Source: Rickettsiella endosymbiont of Miltochrista miniata (GTDB lineage Bacteria > Pseudomonadota > Gammaproteobacteria > Diplorickettsiales > Diplorickettsiaceae). From it: a stretch of 64,000 nucleotides of DNA. The notes under the pieces are model-generated. The model had not been told where the DNA came from. It was given only the letters and a program-made list of their open reading frames with translations, and did not search any database. Positions 37,195-46,324 of this stretch are shown in pieces (the stretch's first letter is position 1; every line of letters begins with the position of its first letter). The stretch is taken from the NCBI RefSeq assembly GCF_964031245.1, contig NZ_OZ035017.1, forward strand, positions 1,023,402 to 1,087,401, given 5' to 3'. Made by a program: the position numbers and the translations under genes.

Positions 37195-37386
37195 AAAATA
37201 GTCCCATGACCCTATTTGGTTAATATTCTATCATTTATGGCGGGAATCATACAGCAACTGACAGCAAATTTAAAGCTGAGAAATAGCATCTAATATAGGA
37301 GTTTCAATGCTCATACCCGCCCTGCTATCCAGGTATTTTAAAATACCGTCTTGGACTTCTATTGATTAATAAATTTCATGATTCGC

Positions 37387-37415
37387 TTGACTCAACTTTA
37401 ACTAAACGCTTTAAT
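37387..37415 (+). promoter_or_regulatory. Putative sigma-70 promoter of tRNA-Phe
   Basis: TTGACT (37387-37392), a 17-base spacer, then TTTAAT (37410-37415). Initiation near 37422 would leave a leader of about 37 bases before the tRNA. The region is AT-rich, so this is a plausible match only. Confidence 0.4.
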
Positions 37416-37458
37416 ACACAGCCTATGCATTAGCATAATCTTTTGTGCAGATCTTTTA

Positions 37459-37534
37459 GGCCGAATAGCTCAGTCGGTAGAGCAGAAGACTGAAAATCTT
37501 TGTGTCGGTGGTTCGATTCCACCTTCGGCCACCA
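37459..37534 (+). tRNA. tRNA-Phe (anticodon GAA)
   Basis: 76 nt with encoded CCA. The acceptor stem pairs GGCCGAA with TTCGGCC, the D arm is GCTCAGTCGGTAGAGC, the anticodon loop is CTGAAAA with anticodon GAA, and the T arm is GGTGGTTCGATTCCACC. Sequence is close to E. coli tRNA-Phe. It marks the border between the icmTS/putA region and the accessory block, so it may be an insertion point, but I see no integrase or repeated tRNA end. Confidence 0.97.
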
Positions 37535-37679
37535 GATAAATCAAACAGTTATATCACTTTCAGACTTTACCTCAAATTCCCGTGCGGGACTTAGATTTAC
37601 TTCTTTAGACTTATGAATATCGATGCGGAAAATCTGCATCTAGCAAAGGAATATTTTGGTAATGCTAATTTCTAAGACT

Positions 37680-39332
37680 TTAAAAGGATATCCCATTTTT
37701 TGGATAATCTCCCAATACTGGCAGGTTTATATGTGATAAATGATTGGGTCCCATATAAATTTTTACTATTGCCCTATTGGGATTCAAATCAGTATGTGGA
37801 AAATTAGAAGAAGCAACTTTAAAGCCGATACAATGTCCTGATCGAAAAGTTACCGCTGTTGATCCCACATCCAAGTCAAAAATATTTATATCATTTTTTT
37901 TTAATCGTTCTCTATGAACACTTGAAACCATATTATATATAGAACCATCAGGATATATATCTAGTAATGTCATAACGATATCAAGCGATTCAACGTTTGC
38001 GCTTAGATATATCCGCGCAGTTACTTTCCCAACAATTGTTAAGCTATCTGCTAATTTAGATGAAACAAATAACAGTAAATCATACCTATCAAAGTGGAAA
38101 GATTGGTTGAAGGGACCTGGAGCACCAAAAAGAGTAGGATCTAAAAATCTCCCGCCAAGAGGAGATGGCAAAGATGCTGGCTCATAAAAAAATTTTCCCT
38201 CATTGAAGTCAACTGGTTTAGAGAACTCTAAATTATGCCTTAATGGAGGTGATTTCGAATTATCTTTACTATGTAAGTATAGATTAATCACTTTTGTTTC
38301 CGCAGTGGGAGGCCAAGTTGTAAATTCACGCCAACTATTTTCGCCCATGATAAAAACTCGCGCACCTCCTTTGACTGGTTTTTTTTCTAAAGCGGACAAC
38401 AGCCACTCATGTATTTCATTCATCGTATCGCTAAAAAAACCATCCGCATTAACTCCAAAATCTAATTGACCCACAATCGGTGAATATAATTGCGTATGTG
38501 ACCATGGACCAATGACTAATCTCTGACTTTCTTGAGCGTATCCCTTCGGAAGTTGATTTCTCATCAAGGAATAATCTTCCAAGCTCCCCTCACAAAAAAT
38601 ATCGTACCATCCAGCTAAGTGAAATGCGGGAATAGACGGTATTTTTTTCTCAATGCTTGGTAATCGTTGCCAAAATTGATCATCTGCTTGTTTTAACCAA
38701 TCATTATAAGGTTTAAAAAACTGCCTAAGCGGTGAACAATCAGGCGCATACTCATAGAGTTTTTCCAATTTATAAACATACTCTTGCATCTCTTTAGTCT
38801 TTTTTTCAGACTTAGAAAAAGCAGTGTATGCAAAGCTTAATCCCCAAGATTGTGCGAAGGCATGCCTAAACGTTCCGTTCTCAAAAAACCAATGCTTATA
38901 AATACCACTTGCTGTTATTTGCGGACTGATTGCCCCTAGTCCCGGAATATCTTGATGGGCACAACACCATTGGACATAACCCACATAAGATGTGCCTGAC
39001 ATTGCTATTTTTCCATTACACCAAGGTTGTTTTTTTATCCATTCAATCGTATCTTTGCCATCATTAATCTCTTGAATGAATGGCAAGAAACTTCCTTCAG
39101 ATTCCACCCTCCCTCGAACATTTTGCACAACCACCGCCCAACCTAGTCGCGCTAAATTAATCGCATCTATGTGTGACAATGCATCCTGACGCATATAAGG
39201 CGTTCGCAACAAAAGCACAGGATGAGGGATACCATCCGATTTAATTAAAAAGTCAGCAACAAGCCGCAGATTATCTCTCATAGGAATATAGAGTTTATCT
39301 ACGACTAAAGAATAAGAATGTTTTTTATTCAA
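37680..39332 (-). CDS. CocE/NonD-family serine hydrolase (X-Pro dipeptidyl-peptidase S15-like)
   Basis: 550 residues. Alpha/beta hydrolase core with nucleophile serine in MSGTSYVGYVQW, AGWYDIFCEGSLEDY and the histidine region VIGPWSHTQL, followed by a C-terminal jelly-roll domain (YEPASLPSPLGGR onward), as in CocE and glutaryl-acylase relatives that cut esters or amides. No signal peptide, so cytosolic. It starts at TTG 39332, overlapping the end of the GT2 gene. Its neighbours are glycosyl- and carbamoyl-transferases, which suggests it trims or transfers an acyl group in the same pathway. Substrate unknown. Confidence 0.85.
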   Translation of the reverse strand: MNKKHSYSLVVDKLYIPMRDNLRLVADFLIKSDGIPHPVLLLRTPYMRQDALSHIDAINLARLGWAVVVQNVRGRVESEGSFLPFIQEINDGKDTIEWIKKQPWCNGKIAMSGTSYVGYVQWCCAHQDIPGLGAISPQITASGIYKHWFFENGTFRHAFAQSWGLSFAYTAFSKSEKKTKEMQEYVYKLEKLYEYAPDCSPLRQFFKPYNDWLKQADDQFWQRLPSIEKKIPSIPAFHLAGWYDIFCEGSLEDYSLMRNQLPKGYAQESQRLVIGPWSHTQLYSPIVGQLDFGVNADGFFSDTMNEIHEWLLSALEKKPVKGGARVFIMGENSWREFTTWPPTAETKVINLYLHSKDNSKSPPLRHNLEFSKPVDFNEGKFFYEPASLPSPLGGRFLDPTLFGAPGPFNQSFHFDRYDLLLFVSSKLADSLTIVGKVTARIYLSANVESLDIVMTLLDIYPDGSIYNMVSSVHRERLKKNDINIFDLDVGSTAVTFRSGHCIGFKVASSNFPHTDLNPNRAIVKIYMGPNHLSHINLPVLGDYPKNGISF

Positions 39333-40254
39333 TTTCTTGGAGCCTTTTTAAAACAAATTTAGACGAAATTGAAATAATATCACCCACTTTATTTGCTGGA
39401 AGCCCAAATATCTTCCGTAAAAAATAAAATCGTTGTTTTTTATTTCTTAGGAGAAGATCGCAAAAAAAGTATACTAAAAGCAATTTAGATATAGACTGGT
39501 TTTTTTTAAAAACATAATAAATATCTTTCCATTGATTTTTCTTAGACGTGATGGAAGTCAAGGAAAATTCATTTAATGACTTAAATAGAACTGATTTCTC
39601 AAGAAACTCACAATCAAAATCAAAGCCATGCCTAAATAAACGCAGAGTTACATCTAAATCTTCACCATAAGTTATATTTTCGTCATAAACTACAGGAAAT
39701 AAAGGTAACGAATTTAAAAAGTCTCCTCTTACAAAAATTGCAGGATGGGCTGCAGCATAGGCGCCTTTTTTTAGCATTCCCTGCTTTGTTCTAAATTTTA
39801 TTTTTGTTCCATAAAGTGTTGAAACATAAGTTTTTTCATCAAAAAATGTTAATATTCCACAAATTATTTTATTATATTTTCCAAGCTGCAATGAGTGACT
39901 AATGATATATTGATCGACTAAAAAGTCATCTGCATCCAGTCGCATTATCCAGCAAGAATCATCAAGCAAGTAATTTTTTTTAATATAAGCATAACCTGCA
40001 TTTAATGGCCTGGAGGCACTTGGCTTTTCTTGAGGTATTCTTTTTAATGGGAGATAGATAACCCGATTTTCTTGTCGAAAGTTAGTAGCTATAACATCAC
40101 TGGTCCCATCTGATGATCCATGATTAACAATTAATATTTTTATATCGATTTCTTTTTGATCAAGCACACTCATAACAGAGCGTTTAATGCACTGTTCTAC
40201 GTTATAAGCGGGAATAATGATATAGACAGTAGGTTTAGCAGGTGGCATTAACAT
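39325..40254 (-). CDS. Family 2 glycosyltransferase
   Basis: 310 residues from ATG 40254, overlapping the carbamoyltransferase end by 20 bases; an earlier in-frame start at 40281 adds nine basic residues. GT-A fold signs: VYIIIPAYNVEQCIKRSVMS, NHGSSDGTSD and the metal-binding DADDF in WIMRLDADDFLVDQ. A later EDLDVTLRLFRHGFDFD element fits the catalytic base region. Probably transfers a sugar to a cell-surface or small-molecule acceptor. Tightly packed in a minus-strand operon. Confidence 0.87.
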   Translation of the reverse strand: MLMPPAKPTVYIIIPAYNVEQCIKRSVMSVLDQKEIDIKILIVNHGSSDGTSDVIATNFRQENRVIYLPLKRIPQEKPSASRPLNAGYAYIKKNYLLDDSCWIMRLDADDFLVDQYIISHSLQLGKYNKIICGILTFFDEKTYVSTLYGTKIKFRTKQGMLKKGAYAAAHPAIFVRGDFLNSLPLFPVVYDENITYGEDLDVTLRLFRHGFDFDCEFLEKSVLFKSLNEFSLTSITSKKNQWKDIYYVFKKNQSISKLLLVYFFCDLLLRNKKQRFYFLRKIFGLPANKVGDIISISSKFVLKRLQEIE

Positions 40255-41914
40255 AGTCTCTTTTCTCAGTTTTCTGAGCACTCGTTGTAACTTTTACGCT
40301 CTTTTTTATTAGATGCCCTCCAAGATAAAGAATATCAATAGGTACTTGTAGGAATGCCTCAATTGCGTCATCGGGTGTTTCCACTATTGGGGTTCTAATG
40401 TTAAAAGAAGTATTTAACACACACCCAACACCTGAGAGTTTCTCAATAGTGCTAGTAATTTTTCCCAAAGAAGATTCTCCTGTAACAGTCTGTATTCTAG
40501 CTGTGCCATCAATATGTAACCCAGACGGTATTAATTGCTTAGCCTTTTCATGACTTTTCAAAATGTACATCATATAGGGGGATGATTCATTCGTATCAAA
40601 GTATTTTGATACATTCTTTTCCATAACAACGGGAGCAATCGGGCGAAATGATTCTCTAAACTTAATTTTTTCATTCAAAATATCTTTACTTCGTTTGGCA
40701 TGAGGTAAAGCTAAAATACTCCTGTTTCCTAACGCTCTTGGCCCATGCTCTGAACGTCCTTCATACCAAGCAACGATACGCTCATCTACAATGGCTTTTG
40801 AAGCCAATTCAATAGCTTCTTCCTTCTCTATTTTATTAGCAGTCAAATTATATTTTTTTAATGCTTGTAAAATACTCTCTTCTGAATATGAATACCCTAG
40901 AAAAGCAAGTTCATTATTAATGGGTCGCCATGGCATATCGAAAACATGATATGTTGCAAACAAGGCACAACCTACTGCAATGCCACCGTCATGAACAGAT
41001 GGCGGTACAAATACATTTTCGAAGAAACCACTCTCTCTTATCCGAGTATTTAAATATCCATTAAGTGCGACTCCTCCTGATAAAGCAAGATTCTTATAAG
41101 TGGAAATCTTTGCAAATTTTTCAACAATTGATAATCCTGCTTCTTCTGTTATGTACTGTATTGCGTAAGCAACATCTTTTGAAATTTTCTCTTTCCATGA
41201 TATTCCCGGTGATATAAATGGCGGCGAAAAATGATCTGGCCAGCAATTTTTTATGGTAAAGGCTCCTTCCAAAATATTACGAACAGGTGCATAAAAACGC
41301 TCTCTAAATTGATCGACCATTACATCGGAACCGTAAGCAGCTAACCCCATTAGTTTTCCTGCCGTATTTCCATCGCCAAATATTGTGTTCGCGTAGGTAA
41401 ACCAGAGTGAACCAAAATCAGAGTTATCTATACGTTTTAGCCACTCTAATTTGTTATCTTTCCAAGAAGAAATAGTTGTAGAGGAATAAGCATCTTCTGT
41501 ATAGAAATCGCCGCCTCCATCCCATGTGATAACGGAGGTATTGTCAAAATCGCTGGTATAACGCGCATACGATGCGTGCGCTAAATGATGTGGAATGGAT
41601 ACAGCAGGTAAAATTTTATTGAATATTTCAACTGTATGCATTTCCCACTGCTCAGGTATCTTGTATTTTTTACCGGTTAATGTCAAAAATCCAGGTTCTG
41701 TATTTTTATGGACAGGTTCGCTTGTAGCAATGCAATCAATATCATTCACTGTCAAGCCAAGATAGCCTAGTGAACGTGCAATGAAGGAAACTATTTCGCC
41801 TGAATCATGGCGCTTTTTCGTGAAACGTTCCTTCTCAAAAGCACCCAACAACTTTCCATCTTTAACGATACACCAATTAGCATCATGTCCTCCAGAAATG
41901 CCTAAAATGATCAT
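40235..41914 (-). CDS. NodU/CmcH-family carbamoyltransferase
   Basis: Transfers a carbamoyl group from carbamoyl phosphate to a hydroxyl of a sugar or natural product; family members act in Nod factor and antibiotic synthesis. 560 residues. N-terminal Kae1-like domain: ILGISGGHDANWCIV, HHLAHASYARYTS, WDGGGDFYTEDAY, LALSGGVALNGYLN. C-terminal domain with WYEGRSEHGPRALGNRSIL and FRESFRPIAPVV. ATG 41914 overlaps the upstream stop (TGATG), so translation is coupled. This enzyme type is not part of ordinary lipopolysaccharide core genes and points to a specialised glycan or small molecule. Confidence 0.9.
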   Translation of the reverse strand: MIILGISGGHDANWCIVKDGKLLGAFEKERFTKKRHDSGEIVSFIARSLGYLGLTVNDIDCIATSEPVHKNTEPGFLTLTGKKYKIPEQWEMHTVEIFNKILPAVSIPHHLAHASYARYTSDFDNTSVITWDGGGDFYTEDAYSSTTISSWKDNKLEWLKRIDNSDFGSLWFTYANTIFGDGNTAGKLMGLAAYGSDVMVDQFRERFYAPVRNILEGAFTIKNCWPDHFSPPFISPGISWKEKISKDVAYAIQYITEEAGLSIVEKFAKISTYKNLALSGGVALNGYLNTRIRESGFFENVFVPPSVHDGGIAVGCALFATYHVFDMPWRPINNELAFLGYSYSEESILQALKKYNLTANKIEKEEAIELASKAIVDERIVAWYEGRSEHGPRALGNRSILALPHAKRSKDILNEKIKFRESFRPIAPVVMEKNVSKYFDTNESSPYMMYILKSHEKAKQLIPSGLHIDGTARIQTVTGESSLGKITSTIEKLSGVGCVLNTSFNIRTPIVETPDDAIEAFLQVPIDILYLGGHLIKKSVKVTTSAQKTEKRDYVNATC

Positions 41915-43056
41915 CAAAGAGCTCCTATAAAATAGTCAAGCGCATTGAGACGATGCTGCCAAGTATTACTCTGCCTAAATTTATCCATATCAGCCTTGTC
42001 TTTTTCAGCGATATTTTGTTTATGCGCTTTCGCAAGGCTCTGAGCAATTTCATCAAAGTTATTTCCTGTATAAACTTGTGGGTACCCGGTAATTTGCGTT
42101 AGATTTGGAGAAACTACCGGTAATCCCGCTGCTAAATATTCGAATACTTTTAGCGGGGAGCAAGCTAGTGTTAATTCATTCACTTTAAAGGGAATGATCC
42201 CAACATCAGATTTAATTAACCATTGCGCTAAATCCGTATGTAATATTTCAGGTAGCATTGTGACATTAGAATGAGAACCTAACTCTTCAGCTAACTTAAC
42301 AGTATCAACCCCATCATTTTCATCAATAGTCGATGTTACAGCGCCAATGAAAGTAAAATTATATTTAGGAAACTTTCGTACCAAATATATGCTTAAATCC
42401 CAATCAAACCAGGATGGCCAAATTGCGCCGATATATAAAACATTTTTACTGTTGTTATTAATTACCTTTTCATGTTTTGACTCTTCGATTCTCTGTATGA
42501 ATTGATTACTAACTGCATTTTCTAACAGTAATTTTGGTTTCTCTTTCGGTAGTAAATTTATTAAATACTGGCTGATAGTAGTGATATGGGTGGCTGATTG
42601 TATGTATTGTTCTTCTACATATTTATCTCCCCATGGCTGAACAGAAAATGCTTCCCAATAGTCCATCTGATCATAAATAAATGGGATATTTTTTTTATTG
42701 ATGAACTCTAGATATCCCAAGTATAAATCAACGGGATTATGCGCACGTATATAATCTGGTTTAAAAGTGGCTGTTAACTCCTCTAATGAAGAAAAGGAAT
42801 TATATTCATTTTCCGAAAAAGGTTTTAGACACCTTAGACAATTTCCAGATAAAACATATAAAGAAAGATTTTTATAAATATCGTTAGCATACCATTTGCT
42901 GACATTTTCTATATCGGTATCACTTGCACATACAAAAATTATTTGACGGACTAGACCTAAATCCTCAACTAATAATTGATGCGGCCTATGTCCACCCCCT
43001 GCAATCCATAAGTGATAATAGCTTAAGACAAGTATCTTTTTTATAGCTAACTTCAT
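41914..43056 (-). CDS. Family 1/4 (GT-B) glycosyltransferase
   Basis: 380 residues. The C-terminal nucleotide-sugar domain shows VLYIGAIWPSWFDWD, SDVGIIPFKVNELTLACSP and KVFEYLAAGLPVVSP, where the E in FEYLA contacts the donor. The N-terminal half begins KKILVLSYYHLWIAGGGHRP. First intact gene of the minus-strand glycan block (this gene, carbamoyltransferase, GT2, hydrolase). AGGATGGA precedes ATG 43056. Confidence 0.87.
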   Translation of the reverse strand: MKLAIKKILVLSYYHLWIAGGGHRPHQLLVEDLGLVRQIIFVCASDTDIENVSKWYANDIYKNLSLYVLSGNCLRCLKPFSENEYNSFSSLEELTATFKPDYIRAHNPVDLYLGYLEFINKKNIPFIYDQMDYWEAFSVQPWGDKYVEEQYIQSATHITTISQYLINLLPKEKPKLLLENAVSNQFIQRIEESKHEKVINNNSKNVLYIGAIWPSWFDWDLSIYLVRKFPKYNFTFIGAVTSTIDENDGVDTVKLAEELGSHSNVTMLPEILHTDLAQWLIKSDVGIIPFKVNELTLACSPLKVFEYLAAGLPVVSPNLTQITGYPQVYTGNNFDEIAQSLAKAHKQNIAEKDKADMDKFRQSNTWQHRLNALDYFIGAL

Positions 43057-43124
43057 ATAAATGTTCCATCCTGGAAAAGTTACTTAGGCTGTAATTTACA
43101 AGAATCTAACTAACAAGCAAAGCA

Positions 43125-43982
43125 TTATTTTTTTTTATTTTGGAAGCTAATCAGAGAGAGTGTACTAGCGATAATTAAAAAAACGCCTACAAAAGCTATT
43201 GTTTTTGGAATTTCTGACCAAATAATAAATCCAAAAAGTACCGTCCAAATAAGAGAAGTATAACCTAATGGGGCAACAAGATAAGAAGGGGCATCCCTAT
43301 AAGATTGCGTCATAAGTAGTTGACCTAAACAATCACCAATCCCTAGCAAAATTAATAGCAATAGATCGTACACGCTTGGCGCTGAGTGGTCCAGTGTATC
43401 GGTAAAATAGGAAATAAAGCCGCAGTGGTTATTAGGGTGTAATAAAAAGTAGTGGTAATACTATTTTCATATTTTCCAATATAACGAATAGTAATCAAAG
43501 CTAATGCGGTAAATATCGCGCTTAACAAAGCAAATATTGAGTTTAACTGCAAAATGCTTGCGCTGCTACGTACAACCATAAGCGCACCAATTAATCCAAC
43601 CAAAACACAACTCCCACCTTCAAAACCAACCCTTTCTTTCAAAAGAATCGATGAAAAAATAATCACAAATAAGGGAACCGAGAACAAAGTTGCAGTAACA
43701 TCGGCAATGGGTAACTTAGAAAGTGCAGTATAGAAAAAAAAACATAGCACTCAATCCTAAAAAAGCATGCAAGAAATGCCACTTAAGGTGAGAGCTTGTA
43801 TATTTAATTTGTTTTTTAGATAGAATTCCCAAGCACATAATGACAGCAATGGCATTTCTAAAAAATATAATCTCAGTAATCGCATACGTTGCGCTTGTCC
43901 ATTTAACTAATACAGAAGTAAGAGATACAAAAAAAACAGCAGTTAACATATATACTACTGCAATTAGCGACTTTTTTTCCAT
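43125..43982 (-). pseudogene. EamA-family (DMT) transporter, broken by two frameshifts
   Basis: Three overlapping frames add up to one ~285-residue, ten-helix drug/metabolite transporter: ATG 43982 (MEKKSLIAVVYMLTAVFF) to 43716; then SKLPIADVTATLFSVPLFVI to 43352; then YDLLLLILLGIGDCLGQLLM to 43125. The first break is at a run of nine A (plus strand, 43734-43742); eight would keep frame. The second lies near 43375-43410. Either a decayed gene or local sequencing errors; a slippable homopolymer also allows phase variation at the first site. It would have served the adjacent glycan genes as an exporter. Confidence 0.8.
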
Positions 43983-44023
43983 GGATATAGTATCGCGCAA
44001 GTTTGTAATTTTAAAAGCTATTG

Positions 44024-45213
44024 TCACGTGATCGAATATATTGCTCGCTGTGAGTTCGCATCAAGATTAATCATGGCGCTGAAATCATATTGATCTTTTA
44101 TAATATTTTTTAAGCTATTAACAATCCGTTGGCTAGCCTTTCCATCGCCAAAGGGATTTTGTAAAAAGCTCGTCTTATTATAATACGTTTCATCTTCTAA
44201 TAACTTTATCGCCTCGGCATATATTCTTTTTTGACAGGTTCCGACCAATTTTATAGTACCCGTAAGCAACGCTTCATGTCTTTCTGTATTATCGCGCATA
44301 ACCAGTACAGGCTTTCCTAAACTAGGCGCCTCTTCTTGTATCCCACCTGAATCTGTCAATATCAAGTAAGATTTTTTCATCAAAAAAACAAATGATAAAT
44401 AATCTTGGGGTTCTATTAAGAACATATTTTTTTTATTTCCTAAGGTTTCTCGCACATAGTGGTTAACGGCAGGATTTGGATGAACCGGATATATCACCTC
44501 AACATCATCGCGCGCCCCTAACAAAGCAATCGCCTCACAAATAGATTTAAATTTTTTGATATTATTTTCTCTCCGATGTCCGGTTATCAAAATCAGTTTT
44601 TTCTGATCGTTCAAATAAGAAAATTTGGCATGTAAACTAGCACGTAACTCAAGCTCATTTTCTATCCTCCGTACAACATATATTAAAGCATCAATAACCG
44701 TATTCCCTGTAACAATGATTTTTTTATGCTCAATACCCTCTCGTAACAAATTCATCTTCGCATTTTCTGTTGGGGCAAAGTGTATGTCCGCTATGGCTGT
44801 CGTGAGTTTCCTATTTATTTCTTCTGGCCAAGGAGAATACATATCTCCGCTGCGTAAGCCTGCCTCAACATGAACAACAGGTATTTTTTCATAAAATGCG
44901 GCCAATGAAGCAGAAAATGTTGTCGATGTATCACCATGCACAATGACTTTATCCGGCATACAATCTCTTAAAACTATTCTGAGTTTATTAAGCACATTGA
45001 CTGTTATATCGGTGAGATTTTGACTAATCTTCATTAAATCCAAATCATAGTTTGGCTTTATTGAAAAAGATCTAAAACTTGATCAAGCATGCCTCGATGC
45101 TGTGCCGTTACACAAGTCATGGAGTTACTTCCAAACTCCGCTGCTAAAGCTTTCACAACAGGAGCCATTTTTATTGCTTCTGGACGTGTCCCAAATATAG
45201 AAAGAATTTTCAT
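44024..45213 (-). pseudogene. wecB: UDP-N-acetylglucosamine 2-epimerase with one frameshift
   Basis: Makes UDP-ManNAc from UDP-GlcNAc for surface glycans. The N-terminus (ATG 45213, [20 protein letters not shown] to [10 protein letters not shown]) is in a different frame from the rest, which begins LMKISQNLTDITVNVLNKLR and runs to 44024 through HGDTSTTFSASLAA, HVEAGLRSGD, TGNTVIDAL, TGHRREN and TDSGGIQEEAPSLGKPVLV. One base is missing in the A run at 45064-45068; restoring it gives [15 protein letters not shown], as in intact WecB. Catalytic residues are otherwise conserved. If the shift is real, a shortened protein lacking the first ~60 residues would probably be inactive. Confidence 0.88.
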
Positions 45214-45267
45214 CGTGGTATCTCTAAGGCTTCACCCCATTTCATTTTTTTAGCTGTCTTAAAGACA

Positions 45268-46206
45268 CTACCCTTGTTTACGACTAATAGTTATTTTTTT
45301 TATATTATCTGATGCACAAACATCAAATAGAATGTGACCTGAATGTTTTGAAGGGGGCTTTAAAATCCGATCTCCTTCTCTATCAACAACTTCTTTTGTA
45401 ATAATTAAATAAGAATAGGGTTCATCTTCATAACCAAGAGTTCCTTTTTTAAGGGATTTCTGCCAGAAAGATCTTTCAATACGCTCAGCAAAATGACACC
45501 AATCATCATTATTATGTGTGTATTGGGGCACCTTCCATGATGTGAACAAGGTGCCGCTATAAATCCTCCCTTTTGATAGAAAAAAGTCACGAGCCCTCCA
45601 TGCAATTACTAAACCCTCTTGGTGTTCCAGGCTCAATAATAACTATTGCTTGATTGGCTAACACCCATACTTTCTCAAAAAAGGGTTTTGTCTCAAATCT
45701 TTCTGTTGCTCTATAAGGAAATAAGAGAGAGTTACAAGATCGTGGGAAGGGCAGCTCAAGATTTTTATCAATGTTCATATGCTTCCCAATTAACTCGCTG
45801 CCAAAATGGGTTGGCACTATAACCAGCTACTTTTTGAGCAAGTTTAATCATTGCTGCGTCTTGATCAAGCGCACCTCACCTTACTAAGGTTTGTGTTTTC
45901 CATTGCTGCCCATAAAACAGCTCCTGTTCCTGTACCAAGATCAAGAATACTTTCAATTTTTTTGTTGGATAGCTTAAAAGAAAAAATTTGCTTTAATATT
46001 TTATTCGCTACTGCAAAGGTTGCGGGCATACGAGTTCGTAAATAAGCGGCAAGCTCCACTTGAATTGACAACAAAAAAGTGGGAAGTCCCATGGACAAAT
46101 TTTTTTTTCTTAAAGTAGTATGCTTTAATCCTGCATACATTTTTTGGAGATTTTTATATGCTTCCGCCAACTCTATATGGCTATAAGCCATATCACCTTC
46201 AGCCAT
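45268..46206 (-). pseudogene. Rsm22-family rRNA methyltransferase remnant, several frameshifts
   Basis: Fragments in different frames line up in order with the Rsm22 family (ribosomal small-subunit methyltransferase-like). 46206-45865 has AYLRTRMPATFAVANKIL and the SAM loop ILDLGTGTGAVLWAAME. 45817-45587 has VIIEPGTPRGFSN. 45636-45268 has AWRARDF, DDWCHFAERIERSF and GTLGYEDEPYSYLII. At least two frame changes are needed (near 45870 and 45600) and the 5' end is also uncertain. No intact copy is in the window. Confidence 0.8.
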
Positions 46207-46324
46207 GGTTTTTTCTATAGCGGCTAATAACTCAAAATCGGGTCTTATTCATTTTCGGGGGGAAATCCATTTAAGAATATTAATGGTAAAAATAGAGCTG
46301 AAAAATATAAAGAGAAATCTAATT

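Noticed and set aside
37459..37534. tRNA-Phe as an integration site of a genomic island covering 37680-49982
   Set aside because: No integrase, no direct repeat of the tRNA 3' end and no IS element found in the window, so an island boundary cannot be supported.
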